A stretch of DNA of 49,487 nt, from contig NZ_WUQX01000002.1 of NCBI RefSeq assembly GCF_009830285.1, positions 1 to 49,487 of the forward strand, in the 5' to 3' direction. The position numbers and the translations under genes were made by a program. This document shows positions 24,022 to 34,168 of this stretch, one piece after another. Position 1 is the first letter of the stretch; every line of letters begins with the position of its first letter. Source of the stretch: Sporofaciens musculi (GTDB taxonomy: Bacteria; Bacillota; Clostridia; Lachnospirales; Lachnospiraceae). The notes under the pieces were generated by a model that made no database searches, was not told the origin of the DNA, and saw only the letters and a list, made by a program, of their open reading frames with translations.

Positions 24022-26090
24022 ATGACCCGCGAGGGGGCTGTCGAGGTAAACGCCGCCACCGGGAAAAAGAAACGTATCAGCAAGCGGATAAGGGACGCGG
24101 ACTTTGCAAAGACCGAAGCCCCGCCGCAGCCGGAACAGGCAGCGCAGCCCCTACCGGGCGGTGCAACTTCCCCGCCCTTAACCGACACGCCGCCGCTTCC
24201 CCATGTGCCGGGGGCAGAACGGGAACAGGACACCGCCGCAGCCGAGCGCGTCTTGGAGCGTATCGACGGGGCGCGTACCAGAAAGGCGAGCAAAAAGGCG
24301 GCGAGGAAGGCACAGGCAGAAGCCACAGCAAAAGAAAAATCTTCCCGTTTGCAGTTTACCGACGAGGAACGGGCAACGCCGGAGCTTGAAAAGTATATCC
24401 GAAAATCGGACAAAGCAGCCGACCGTCTGGACGCTGCAAAGGCGGCTATCCCCAAAGAAAAGAAACTTGTACGGGAGCGCACCTTTGATGAAACCACCGG
24501 GAAAGGCAAGACCCGCCTACGCTTTGAGGAACGGGAAAAGCCCATAGGAAAGAACAAACCCCACCATAACCCGCTATCCCGCCCCGCACAGGAAGCGGGT
24601 ATTTTCGTCCACAACAAGATACATTCCGTTGAAAAGGACAATTCCGGCGTTGAGGGGGCGCACAAATCCGAAGAACTGGCAGAGCGCGGCGCAAAGTACG
24701 GGGCGCGGAAAGTCAAGGAGGGCTACCGCAGCCACAAGCTGAAACCCTACCGGGCGGCGTCAAAGGCAGAGAAAGCGGCGTTCAAGGCGAATGTGGATTT
24801 CCAGTACCATAAAGCCCTGCATGACAATCCGCAGATTGCGGGCAATCCCCTTTCCCGCTTCATGCAGAAGCAGCAAATCAAGCGGCAGTATGCAAAGGCA
24901 GCGAAAAAAGGGGGCACAGCCACAGCAAAAAAGGCAGCGGAGAATACAAGGAAAGCGGCAAAGAAAACCACCGAGGAAACCAAACGGGCAATCGCTTTTG
25001 TAGGGCGGCACCCGGCGGGCGTATGTATCGCCGTTGCCGCGCTGCTCTTATTCATCATGGTATCGGCGGGGCTTTCCTCTTGCGGTTCCATGTTCTCCGG
25101 CTTGATGAACGGCATACTTGGGACTTCCTACACGTCGGAGGACAGCGACCTTGTGGCGACGGAAAATAATTACGCCGCAAAGGAAAACGAGCTTCAGCAG
25201 CAGATTGACAATATCGAAAGCACCCACCCCGGCTATGACGAATACCGCTATGACCTTGACAGTATCGGGCATAACCCCCATGAGTTAGCGTCCTACCTCA
25301 CCGCCCTTTACAGACCTACACCCCGCAGAGCGCACAGGCAGAATTAAACCGCGTCTTTGCCATGCAGTACACTTTGACGCTGACGGAAGAAACGGAAATC
25401 CGTTACCGCACAGAAACAAGCACCGACCCGGAAACAGGGGAAACCACCACCGAGGAAGTACCCTACGAGTACCATATCCTCAACGTGAAACTGACGAACA
25501 AGCCCATTTCCGAGATTGCGGAGGAACTTCTAACGCCGGAGCAGCTTGAAATGTACCGCGTCTATCTGGAAACAAGCGGAAACAAGCCGCTGATTTTTGG
25601 CGGCGGCTCCCCCGATATGGGCGCGTCCGAGGATTTAAGCGGCGTACAGCTTGTAAACGGCACACGCCCCGGCAACACCGCCGTTGTAGACCTTGCGAAG
25701 CAGCAAGTCGGCAACGTGGGCGGGCGACCCTTTTGGAGCTGGTACGGATTTAACAGCCGCGTGGAATGGTGCGCCTGTTTCGTTTCATGGTGCTACAATC
25801 AAGCCGGAAAGAGCGAGCCGCGCTTTGCCGGGTGCCAGTCACAGGGCGTACCCTGGTTCCAGTCACGCGGGCAATGGGGCGCGAGGGGCTATGAGAATAT
25901 CGCCCCCGGCGACGCTATCTTTTTCGACTGGGACGGGGACGGGAGCGCAGACCATGTGGGGCTTGTTATCGGAACGGACGGGGAGCGCGTCTATACCGTC
26001 GAGGGCAATTCCGGCGACGCCTGCAAGATAAAGAGCTACCCCGTTAATTACTCCTGTATTAAAGGCTACGGGCTGATGAACCGGAACTAA
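24022..26090 (+). pseudogene. CD1107-type protein with C-terminal CHAP cell-wall hydrolase, one frameshift
   Basis: A long N-terminal region rich in Lys, Ala and Glu (cytoplasmic, probably coiled) ends at a single transmembrane helix, AGVCIAVAALLLFIMVSAGL (about 25020-25078). An extracytoplasmic part and a CHAP amidase/endopeptidase domain follow: VEWCACFVSWCYNQAGKSEP with the catalytic Cys, and SADHVGLVIGTDGERVYTVE with the His. Such VirB1-like hydrolases open peptidoglycan for the mating channel. Near 25310 one T is missing in CTTTTACAG and the frame moves, so TPQSAQAELNRVFAMQYTLT continues from the next frame. The start is uncertain: ATG 24022 is used, but GGAGGG at 23969 suggests a start about 40 bases upstream. 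Full length is about 690 residues. Confidence 0.85.
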
Positions 26091-26132
26091 AAACAAACAT
26101 AACACAGAAAATCTGAAAGGAGAAATTTATTG

Positions 26133-26411
26133 ATGGCTATGAACAAAATTGAACGTATCGACAAGGAGATTGCAAAGACCCGCGAGAAAATCACCGAGTA
26201 CCAGAACAAATTAAGGGGGCTTGAAGCGCAGAAAACCGAAGCGGAAAACCTGCAAATCGTACAGCTTGTGCGCTCCATGCGCCTTTCCCCGCATGAGCTT
26301 TCCGCTATGCTTTCCGGGGGCGGTATTCCGGGCATGGAAGCCGCGCCGGGCTACCCCGCAGAACCCGCAGACCACGACAACGAAGAAATGGAGGACACCG
26401 AGAATGAATAA
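26133..26411 (+). CDS. DUF4315 family protein
   Basis: A 92-residue protein whose first half is a coiled coil (KIERIDKEIAKTREKITEYQ, NKLRGLEAQKTEAENLQIVQ). It continues with the family's LVRSMRLSPHELSAMLSGGG and an acidic tail. DUF4315 genes regularly lie between the CHAP hydrolase and DUF4366 genes in these ICEs, as here. AAAGGAGAAAT precedes the ATG at 26133. The stop overlaps the DUF4366 start by eight bases, so the two are probably coupled. Function is unknown. The association suggests a role in the transfer apparatus. Confidence 0.85.
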   Translation: MAMNKIERIDKEIAKTREKITEYQNKLRGLEAQKTEAENLQIVQLVRSMRLSPHELSAMLSGGGIPGMEAAPGYPAEPADHDNEEMEDTENE

Positions 26412-27120
26412 GAAAATCCTTAGACCACTGACCGCACTTTGCGCCGCCCTTGTACTTATGGGCGGCTTTTCCGTTACCGCTTTTGCACAGACCCCGGAGG
26501 GAGAGGACGACACCAACGACAGCGGCGTTGTCTACGAGGAACCCCAAAAGGAAGAACCCCTTACCCCGGACGGGAACGCGACCCTTGTAGACGATTTCGG
26601 CGGCAACAAGCAGCTTATCACCGTAACGACCAAAAACGGCAATTACTTTTATATCCTCATTGACCGGGACGACGAGGGCGAGGACACCGTACATTTCCTT
26701 AATCAAGTGGACGAAGCCGACCTCTTAGCACTTATGGAGGACGGAAGCACCGAAGCAGCCCCGCCCGCCGTTTGCAGTTGTACCGAGAAATGCGAAGCCG
26801 GGAAAGTGAATGTGAGCTGCCCCGTCTGCAAGGACAACATGACCGCTTGCAGCGGCAAGGAAGCGGAGCCGGAAACCGAGGAACCAACAGAGCAGCCCAA
26901 AGAGAAAGGCAATACAGGCGGGCTTGTGCTTTTCCTTGTCGTGGCACTTCTTGGCGGCGGGGGCGCGTTCTATTATTTTAAGTTTATGAAACCGAAGCAG
27001 AGCGTCAAGGGCGACACCGACCTTGAAGATTTCGATTTTGACGATTACGACGAGGACGAGCCGGAGCCGGACGAGGGGGACGGGCTTTCTGATGAAGAAC
27101 AGGAGGACGAGGAAGCATGA
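26404..27120 (+). CDS. DUF4366 family secreted/anchored protein
   Basis: The 238-residue protein has a signal peptide (KKILRPLTALCAALVLMGGF then SVTAFA-Q). An extracellular domain contains GNKQLITVTTKNGNYFYILI and DDEGEDTVHFLNQVDEADLL. A cysteine cluster (CSCTEKCEAGKVNVSCPVCK) precedes a C-terminal transmembrane helix (GGLVLFLVVALLGGGGAFYY) and a strongly acidic cytoplasmic tail. This is the standard DUF4366 layout in Firmicutes ICEs. It is likely displayed on the cell surface and may help in donor-recipient contact or channel structure; that is inference. Confidence 0.87.
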   Translation: MNKKILRPLTALCAALVLMGGFSVTAFAQTPEGEDDTNDSGVVYEEPQKEEPLTPDGNATLVDDFGGNKQLITVTTKNGNYFYILIDRDDEGEDTVHFLNQVDEADLLALMEDGSTEAAPPAVCSCTEKCEAGKVNVSCPVCKDNMTACSGKEAEPETEEPTEQPKEKGNTGGLVLFLVVALLGGGGAFYYFKFMKPKQSVKGDTDLEDFDFDDYDEDEPEPDEGDGLSDEEQEDEEA

Positions 27121-27305
27121 CCCTGTTTACCGACAATCCCTTTGAAAAGATGATGATACAAAGACCGGGCGGGCGGCGTGACAATGCGCCGCCCGTTCCC
27201 CATTCCCCGGCTTGCGCTTCCTGCCCGTACAAAGGGCAGCTCCCTTGTGTGGGCTACTGTCTGAAACAGATACAGGAGAAAAAGGCAAGCGAGCCGGAAC
27301 GCTGA
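27117..27305 (+). CDS. Small cysteine-containing ICE protein
   Basis: A 62-residue protein with a CxxC pair and further cysteines (CASCPYKGQLPCVGYCLKQI), probably metal-binding. Its ATG overlaps the DUF4366 stop by four bases (ATGA), and it ends 15 bases before topB. Small ORFs of this kind commonly sit upstream of ICE topB genes. Function is unknown. Confidence 0.65.
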   Translation: MTLFTDNPFEKMMIQRPGGRRDNAPPVPHSPACASCPYKGQLPCVGYCLKQIQEKKASEPER

Positions 27306-27320
27306 AAGGAGGATTTTTTC

Positions 27321-29411
27321 ATGGCACTTAGACTTGTGATTGCAGAAAAACCGAGCGTGGCGCAGACTATCGCCGCCGCGCTTGGCGTTAAAGAAAAGAA
27401 AGACGGATATATCGAGGGCGGCGGCTACCTCATTTCATGGTGCGTCGGGCATTTGGTACAGCTTGCGGAAGCTGCCGCCTACGGGGAACAGTACAGGAAA
27501 TGGCAGCTTGACAGCTTACCCATTCTGCCGGAGGAATGGCAGTACACCGTTGACCCGGACAAGGGGAAGCAATTCAAAACCCTAAAAGAGCTTATGCACC
27601 GCGCCGACGTTTCCGAAGTGGTAAATGCGTGTGATGCGGGGCGCGAGGGTGAATTGATTTTCCGCTTTGTCTACGAAACGGCGGGCTGCAAGAAGCCCAT
27701 GCGCCGCTTGTGGATTTCCTCAATGGAGGACGGGGCGATTAAGGCGGGCTTTGCTTCCCTCAAAGACGGGCGGGACTATGACGCGCTCTTTGCGTCTGCC
27801 CTCTGCCGCGCAAAGGCTGACTGGCTTATCGGCATTAACGCCACCCGGCTTTTCTCCTGCCTGTATGGAAAGACCTTGAACGTGGGGCGCGTCCAGACCC
27901 CGACCTTAAAAATGCTCACCGACCGGGACGTGGCTATCTCCCATTTCCAGAAAGAAAAATATTATCATGTTCGCCTTGATTTATCCGGCGCGGAAGCGGC
28001 AAGCGAAAGGATTTCAGACAAGGCAGAAGCCGACGCGCTGAAAGGAGCTTGCGAAACAGAAACGGCGGTATGCGTTTCCCTTACCAGAGAGAAGAAAACC
28101 GCAGCCTCGCCGAAGCTCTTTGACCTTACCTCTTTGCAGCGGGAAGCGAACCGCATTTTCGGCTACACCGCAAAGCAGACCCTTGACCTTGCACAAGCCC
28201 TTTATGAAAAGCGGCTCCTTACTTATCCGAGGACAGACAGCAGCTATCTTACTGACGACATGGGCGGCACCGCAGCGGGCATTATCGCGCTGCTTTGTGA
28301 CAAGCTCCCCTTTATGGCGGGCGTAAATTTCACGCCGGAGGTTGCAAAGGTATTAGACAGTAAAAAAGTATCAGACCACCACGCAATCATTCCCACTATG
28401 GAGCTTGCAAAGGCTGACCCGGACACGCTGCCGGAAAGCGAGAAAAATATCCTTACCCTTGCGGGGGCGCGTCTGCTCCTTGCCACCGCCGAGCCGCATA
28501 TTTATGAAGCGGTTACGGCGGTTTTCTCATGCGCCGGGACAGACTTCACCGCAAAAGGAAAGACCGTACTTGCGGAGGGTTGGAAAGAGCTTGAACGCAG
28601 ATACCGGGCGACGCTGAAAGACAAGCCCGAAGCAGAGGACGGGGAAAATGCAGACGTGACGCTGCCGGAGCTTTCCGAGGGACAGGGCTTTGAAAACCCC
28701 GCCGCAAAAGTAACGGAGCATACCACAACGCCGCCGAAGCCCCACAGCGAAGCAAGCCTTTTGTCGGCTATGGAACGCGCCGGGAACGGGGACACTGACC
28801 CGGACGCGGAACGCCGGGGGCTTGGCACTCCCGCCACCCGCGCCGCCGTCATTGAAAAACTGGTAAAGGGCGGCTTTGCGGAGCGCAAGGGGAAGCAGCT
28901 TATCCCCACGCAGAACGGAGCCGCCCTTATATCAGTGCTGCCGGATATGCTCACTTCCCCACAGCTTACCGCAGAATGGGAAAACAATCTGACGCAGATA
29001 GCAAAGGGAGCCGCAGACCCCGGCGAATTTCTGTCCGGCATTGAAGCTATGGCGCGGGAGCTTGTGCAGACACACGCCGCAGCACTGGACGGGAAAAAGG
29101 ATTTGTTCCGGGAGGAAAAGCCCTCTGTCGGCAAATGCCCCCGTTGCGGCTCTCCCGTCTATGAGGGGAAGAAAAACTATTATTGCGGCAACAAAGAATG
29201 TGCCTTTGTCATGTGGAAGAACGACCGCTTTTTCGAGGAACGCAAGACCGCTTTTTCCGCGAAGATTGCCGCCGCGCTCCTTAAATCCGGCAAGGCGAAT
29301 GTGAAGAAGCTCTACTCCCCGAAAACAGGCAAGACCTACGACGGAACTATCGTTTTGGCTGACACTGGCGGGAAATACGTCAACTACCGTATCGAAGTAC
29401 AGAAGAACTAA
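27321..29411 (+). CDS. topB: DNA topoisomerase III (type IA)
   Basis: This 696-residue type IA topoisomerase has the TOPRIM signature (VIAEKPSVAQTIAAALGV; DAGREGE from residue 105). The active-site region is LLTYPRTDSSYL, with the catalytic Tyr at residue 302. Conserved HHAIIPT and GTPATRAAVIEKLVKGGFAE follow, with a C-terminal zinc ribbon (CPRCGSPVYEGKKNYYCGNK). ICE-encoded TopB enzymes are thought to relieve supercoils or resolve single-stranded intermediates during transfer. AAAGGAGGATTTTTTC precedes the ATG. The frame is intact. An oriT-like element follows immediately (29421-29520). Confidence 0.95.
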   Translation: MALRLVIAEKPSVAQTIAAALGVKEKKDGYIEGGGYLISWCVGHLVQLAEAAAYGEQYRKWQLDSLPILPEEWQYTVDPDKGKQFKTLKELMHRADVSEVVNACDAGREGELIFRFVYETAGCKKPMRRLWISSMEDGAIKAGFASLKDGRDYDALFASALCRAKADWLIGINATRLFSCLYGKTLNVGRVQTPTLKMLTDRDVAISHFQKEKYYHVRLDLSGAEAASERISDKAEADALKGACETETAVCVSLTREKKTAASPKLFDLTSLQREANRIFGYTAKQTLDLAQALYEKRLLTYPRTDSSYLTDDMGGTAAGIIALLCDKLPFMAGVNFTPEVAKVLDSKKVSDHHAIIPTMELAKADPDTLPESEKNILTLAGARLLLATAEPHIYEAVTAVFSCAGTDFTAKGKTVLAEGWKELERRYRATLKDKPEAEDGENADVTLPELSEGQGFENPAAKVTEHTTTPPKPHSEASLLSAMERAGNGDTDPDAERRGLGTPATRAAVIEKLVKGGFAERKGKQLIPTQNGAALISVLPDMLTSPQLTAEWENNLTQIAKGAADPGEFLSGIEAMARELVQTHAAALDGKKDLFREEKPSVGKCPRCGSPVYEGKKNYYCGNKECAFVMWKNDRFFEERKTAFSAKIAAALLKSGKANVKKLYSPKTGKTYDGTIVLADTGGKYVNYRIEVQKN

Positions 29412-29420
29412 AAACTTGAA

Positions 29421-29520
29421 TAGCAAGCATAGGAAGCGGGTACCCACTTCCGTAAATCCCTGTCCTGCCGCTGACGCGCCGGACGGGGATTTTGCTTGTT
29501 GGGAAGTTTCCCAAACCCTC
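29421..29520 (+). other. oriT-like element, copy 1 (inverted relative to the mobC-side copy)
   Basis: The segment begins TAGCAAGCATAGGAAGCGGG and ends in TTGGGAAGTTTCCCAAACCC. The first ~34 and last ~27 bases match the copy at 39271-39367 (other strand) almost exactly, with a diverged middle. It contains the near-perfect palindrome GGAAGCGGGTACCCACTTCC and a second inverted repeat, GGGAAGTTTCCC. The middle can form an AAATCCC/GGGGATTT hairpin. The other copy adjoins mobC and the relaxase, which identifies the family as the ICE origin of transfer. Confidence 0.6.
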
Positions 29521-29650
29521 TTTTTGCGGAGGGCTTCACCCTCTGAAAATTTTCATAAATCTTTGGCAGAAATGCGGGTGTGCCGTAGTAGGCTATGCAG
29601 CCAAAAAATGCAGCTTGTGACGCTGACGCAGAGAAAGGAGGTTTTCATTT
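29521..29650 (+). other. Leader between the oriT-like copy and the polyvalent gene
   Basis: This 130-base stretch is without a gene. It ends with AGAAAGGAGGTTTTCATTT, the strong ribosome-binding site of the polyvalent protein gene. Confidence 0.4.
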
Positions 29651-32600
29651 ATGGCAAGTTTACGGGACACCGTAAAGGACTATCAAGACGAGCTTAGGGA
29701 CGGTATCGCATGGGTAGCGTTCTGGAAACAGGGGCGTTCATGGAACGCGGAATATTTTCATCTTGATATGGACGACACCCTCTACCCGGAGGACAGGAGC
29801 CGGTTAGAGGAAATCAAAAGCACCGACCCCGCCGCCGTTATCTTAAACGGCTATTACTGCGGGCATTTAGGCGAGGACATGAGCCTTGACGAGCTGACCG
29901 CCGGAGTGCGCTACCACTACGAAAACAGCATGAACGACATTGACGGTTTTATCGGGGCGCATGACGACAGGCTTCCCCCGGAGGTTATCGAGGAAGCGAG
30001 AGCCGCCGCCCATGAAGCGGGGCTTCCCTTTTCCGAAAAGCCCTACCGGGACGGTGAGGATTTTAACCCCTATGTATTTGACGGGAGCATGAGCATTGAA
30101 GATTACGAGCTTATGCACCGCATGATGAACGAAGAAAGGAGCGAACAAATGGCAGAACCGATTTTAAGCGGCTATCTTTCCAATCTTGGAAAGTACACCG
30201 AGGGCAGACCCGCGGGCGAATGGGTGACGTTCCCCACGACTGCCGAACATCTGAAAGAAGTCTTTGACCGTATCGGGATTGACTTCAAGCACTATGAGGA
30301 ATGGCATTTCACAGAATTTCAATCCCCTATCCCCGGCTTGACGGAACATTTAAGCGAGTATTCCCACCCCGACGAGCTGAACTATTTAGGAAAGCTCTTG
30401 GAAATGCAGTTTGACGACGACCGGGAGAAATTCATTGCAGCCATTGAATACGGCGACCATGCCGACAGCTTACAGGACATCATCAACCTTGCACAGAACC
30501 TTGACTGCTACTGGCTTTATCCGTCCGTCCACAGTGAAGAAGAATACGGGCATTATCTGGTTGACGAACTGGAAGAACCGGAGCTATCCGACGAAGTGAA
30601 ACGGTATTTCATGTATGAGGAATACGGGCGGGACGCTTCCATTAACGACGACGGTATGTTTACCGAAAAGGGCTATATCTACAACAACCGCAACACCTTT
30701 ACAGAATGGTACGACGGGCGCGACGTGCCGCAGGAATACCGGGTAACGCCGCAGCCCCCGCAGCCAGAACGCCCCGACCCGGAAAAAGAAGATTTTGACG
30801 CTGCCGCAATGCAGCCCGCCCTTGCTGCCGAACCGCGCCCGGTTATCCCGATTATCCCTACCGCCGACACTTCCGACGGGAAGCTGAAAGAGATTGCCGC
30901 CCACCTGGAACGCGGCATTACAGAACTGTTTGACAGTGAACGCTATGCGGACTATCTGCGCGTCATGTCAAAGTTTCCAACGTACAGCTTGCGGAACACC
31001 GTCTTAATCGCCATGCAAGCCCCCGACGCTACCCATGTCATGGGCTTCAACGCATGGAAAGACCCGCTTATCAACCGCCATGTAAAGGCAGATGAAAAGG
31101 GAATACGGATTATCGCCCCTACCGAAAAGACCATACGGAAGCAGGTAGAAAAACTTGACCCGGACACGCAGCAGCCCATAATCGGCGCGGACGGAAAGCC
31201 CGTCACCGAAGTACAGGAAATCAAGATACCAAAGTTTATTGTCGTTTCTGTCTTTGACGTGGCGCAGACCGAGGGAAAGGAGCTGCCCACCCTTGCCGCC
31301 GAGCTGACGGGCAATGTGGAACAGTACCCGGATTTTTTTGCCGCCCTTGAAAAAACGTCGCCCTTTGCCGTTGGCTTTGACGAACTGACAGGCAGCATAA
31401 AAGGACGCTGCAACTATGAGGAAAGAAAAATCATCATCAACGAGGGCATGAGCGAATTACAGAATATCAAGACTGCTATCCATGAAATCGCCCATGCAAC
31501 GCTACATGATACCGCTATCGACGCGCCGGAACGCCCCGACCGTCGCACCCGCGAGGTACAGGCTGAAAGTATCGCCTTTACCGTCTGCCAACATTACGGG
31601 CTTGACACGTCGGATTATTCCTTCGGCTATGTCGCCGGGTGGAGCAGCGGACGGGAGCTTGCCGAGCTGAAAAGCTCTCTTGAAATCATCAAAAGCACCG
31701 CTGCAAAGCTGATTGAAGCCATTGACGGACATTTTGCGGAAATCCAAAAGGAACAGGCAAAAGGACAGGCACAGGCGCAGCCCGAAGCAGTAACAGAGCC
31801 GCCGGACCCCCCCGCGCCGGAGCAGCCCGAAGCAGCCCCGCAGAAACAAGCGGACACAGCACAGGAAACCCGCAGCGAAGCCCCACAGGAAACCGCCACA
31901 GCACAGGAAACGCAGCAAGCCGCCGCCCCCTACTATTCTATCAACGAAACCGCCGCCCGCCGCGCAAAGGATATGAGCAGCTTTTACGATTACAAACCGG
32001 GCAGCGCAACGGCAGAATACCGCAGCTACATTGACGAAGCCGTACAAATCGCGGAACGGCAGAAAAAACGTGTTGACCCTATGTACCATGAAAAGATTGA
32101 CAGTCTGCTTGACACTTATGCCCGGAAACTGGCGGCGAATATGAACAAGGGCTATGAAATTGCGGGGCGCGTTCCCTCTATCTTGATTGCCGGAGGTTCC
32201 AACTTCCCCACAAGGAAGAAAGAAAAGCAGAACGCCGCCACCGACCGGAATATGCAGGAATACCGGGACATACAGGGCTTGCTTGATAAAATCCGCAGCA
32301 CAGGAATGGGCGGTATCAGCGCGGACGACCCGCAAGCAGTCGAGAAACTTCAAAAGAAACTTGCGGGACTGGAAAAATCACAGGAAACCATGAAAGCAGT
32401 CAACGCCTATTACCGCAAGCATAAGACCCTTGACGGTTGCCCGCATTTACCGCCGGAGCAGCTTGAAAAGCTGAAAGCCGATATGTCGAGCCAATGGCAC
32501 TTGGGGGATAAGCCTTTCGCGACATGGGCGTTATCCAACAACAACGCAGAAATCCGGCGCGTCAAAGACCGCATTAAATCCCTCTCACAGACAAAAGAAA

Positions 32601-32899
32601 TCGGTTTTGTCGGTTGGGAGTTTGAGGGCGGCAGAGTGGAAGCAAACACCGAAGCAAACCGTCTGCAAATCTTTTTTGACGGGAAGCCCGACGAAGCGAC
32701 GCGGACAGAACTGAAAAGCAATGGTTTTCGGTGGTCACCCAAAGCCGAAGCATGGCAGCGGCAGCTAACCAATAATGCCTATTATGCGGCAGACTATGTG
32801 AAATCCATTCAGCCCCTTACCGGGGAAAAGCCCACTGATTTACTGCGGGCGCATATCCGCAGCCAAAAGGAAGCGGCACAGGCGCAGCCCCCACAGGAG
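29651..32899 (+). pseudogene. Giant polyvalent antirestriction protein, part 1 (ArdA + ArdC/ImmA + LPD), interrupted by IS copy B
   Basis: These 1,083 codons form the first part of a 1,428-residue polyvalent protein. Residues ~155-365 are ArdA-like (LSGYLSNLGKYTEGRPAGEW ... MYEEYGRDASINDDGMFTEK), a DNA mimic that blocks type I restriction. Residues ~405-690 are ArdC/ImmA-IrrE-like with the zinc-protease motif HEIAH at 611-615. A Pro/Gln-rich linker and a large polyvalent domain follow (LKSNGFRWSPKAEAWQRQL). Start: ATG 29651 after AAAGGAGG. At 32899 the frame is cut by the IS. Removing 32900-34165 and one GAG duplication restores an open frame to 35206. Such proteins are thought to travel with or protect incoming DNA. 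Confidence 0.88.
32897..32899 (+). repeat. Target-site duplication GAG, left copy
   Basis: GAG lies directly before the IS end TGG at 32900 and is repeated at 34166-34168. A 3-bp duplication is typical of the IS3 family. Confidence 0.7.
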
Positions 32900-32939
32900 T
32901 GGATCTATGTCAATACTTTAGACAAAAAAAGTTGAAAGA

Positions 32940-33824
32940 TTATGCTGTGAGTTCCTCATCCTCCTTTTGCTGTGGTGTCAGATAACCGATAGAGCTATGG
33001 ATCCGTTTACGGTTATACCAGCCCTCTATGTATTTAAAGATTGCTCTGCGAGCTTCCCTTAAATCCTGGTAAGTATGAAGATAGATTTCTTCCTTTTTCA
33101 GTACGGAATGGAAAGATTCCATACAGGCATTATCGTATGGATTTCCCTTACGACTAAATGAATGCAGGATTCCTTTACTGCCCAGGCAGTCTTCAAATGC
33201 CTGGCTCGTATACTGACTTCCAAGATCACTATGAAGGATGATCCCCTCGGTATCCCTGACATTCAGGCATGCGTTTTCTACCGCTTTAACCGCCAGTTCC
33301 GCCGTCATAGATGTGCCATAGGCATACCCTATAATCTTTCGGCTGCACAGATCCATGACAGAAGCCAGATAGGTCCATCCTTCTTTCTGTACATGGATGT
33401 AAGTGATATCCGTACACCATTTCTGGTTGATGGTCTCCGTCCCAAAATCACGCCTCAGGATATTTTTCTTATCCTCCGGGATGCTGCCATGGTTGGCATG
33501 ATGATTGTACTTCTTTACTACGATAGAGCGCAGTCCCTGCTCTGCCATATGCCTCTGCACCCTCTTGACGCTGCAAGGTGTACCATTATCATTCAGCACA
33601 CGGCATATTTTGACAGCCCCATACCTTTGTTTTGAGTCATCATATGCCTGTTTCACTTTCCTGCCGAATTCCGCATATGCCTTCTGCTTATTTGAGGGTA
33701 CACAAACCAGAGCCTTGTAATAGGTACTCCTTGGGAATTTCAGAGCGCTGCAAAGCTGAGATACACAGTAGCGGGTTAAGTTGTTCTGGATAAAGGAAAC
33801 AATCTCGGCTATTGTTCTTTCGCG
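32940..33824 (-). CDS. IS3-type transposase OrfB (DDE integrase)
   Basis: The open frame encodes about 294 residues of the IS3 OrfB integrase. A helical N-terminus (RERTIAEIVSFIQNNLTRYC) and IS3-type HTH_21 region (YGAVKICRVLNDNGTPCSVK) lead into the rve catalytic core. The catalytic triad lies in WCTDITYIHVQ (Asp), IILHSDLGSQYTS (Asp) and NPYDNACMESFHSVLKKEEI (Glu). It is probably translated only as an OrfAB fusion by -1 frameshifting from OrfA, because no good start with a ribosome-binding site exists. An internal GTG at 33656 is the first usable start. The frame is intact. Confidence 0.9.
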   Translation of the reverse strand, partial: RERTIAEIVSFIQNNLTRYCVSQLCSALKFPRSTYYKALVCVPSNKQKAYAEFGRKVKQAYDDSKQRYGAVKICRVLNDNGTPCSVKRVQRHMAEQGLRSIVVKKYNHHANHGSIPEDKKNILRRDFGTETINQKWCTDITYIHVQKEGWTYLASVMDLCSRKIIGYAYGTSMTAELAVKAVENACLNVRDTEGIILHSDLGSQYTSQAFEDCLGSKGILHSFSRKGNPYDNACMESFHSVLKKEEIYLHTYQDLREARRAIFKYIEGWYNRKRIHSSIGYLTPQQKEDEELTA

Positions 33825-34086
33825 AATATGGCGGTCGCTTTTTTAATATTTCATTCTCAATCTTAAGGCGTTGGATTTCTTTCTGGAGAGCCTTATACTC
33901 CTTAAGGGTGACCGTCTCCTCCCCGGATACTTTGATGGGGGAGAGCTGTTTTACCCAGTTGCTGAGTGTGCTTCGATTTACGCCATATTCACGCTCCAGT
34001 TGCGGATACGAGGTTCCTCCGGCATTATACAGATCCACGATCTGCTGCTTGAATTCCGGAGTGTAAGATTTCTGGTTTTTCGCCAT
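33809..34086 (-). CDS. IS3-type transposase OrfA (HTH)
   Basis: OrfA starts at the ATG at 34086 (MAKNQKSYTPEFKQQIVDLY) behind AGGAGATG. It contains a homeodomain-like HTH (YPQLEREYGVNRSTLSNWVK) and a leucine-zipper tail (LQKEIQRLKIENEILKK). With a run of seven A after ATATT, as in copy A, it ends at the TAG at 33809-33811. That run is the slippery site A-AAA-AAG/A-AAA-AAA that would direct a -1 shift into OrfB. Copy B shows only six A, so as read the OrfA frame runs on to 33688. A miscounted run is the simplest explanation. Confidence 0.8.
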
Positions 34087-34165
34087 GTAAAACATCTCCT
34101 TTGCTTTTTCACTTGATAGTATAGGTTGTTCAACTTTTCCTGTCCACACTTATATACTAACACCA

Positions 34166-34168
34166 GAG
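34166..34168 (+). repeat. Target-site duplication GAG, right copy
   Basis: Second copy of the 3-bp duplication. The host codon GAG (Glu) can be read from either side. Confidence 0.7.

Larger units (their letters stand above)
32900..34165 (-). mobile_element. IS3-family element, copy B (complete)
   Basis: This 1,266-bp element has TGG...CCA termini and imperfect terminal inverted repeats (strongest in GACANNAAAAGTTG). It is flanked by GAG duplications and reads opposite to its host gene. It contains OrfA (HTH) and OrfB (DDE integrase). Precise removal restores the polyvalent gene, which proves the borders. Copy A at 13148-14250 is the same element in the plus direction, so the element has transposed within this genome. 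Confidence 0.9.

Noticed and set aside
31502..32353. Minus-strand open frame of 283 codons inside the polyvalent gene, with cysteine- and glycine-rich stretches
   Set aside because: The composition is explained by the repetitive Pro/Gln/Ala linker read backwards. The plus-strand frame is intact and has recognisable domains.
33688..34149. Extended OrfA reading (153 codons) starting MWTGKVEQ in IS copy B
   Set aside because: The upstream extension covers the terminal inverted repeat, and the downstream extension results from the A6 run. The true OrfA is 33809-34086.
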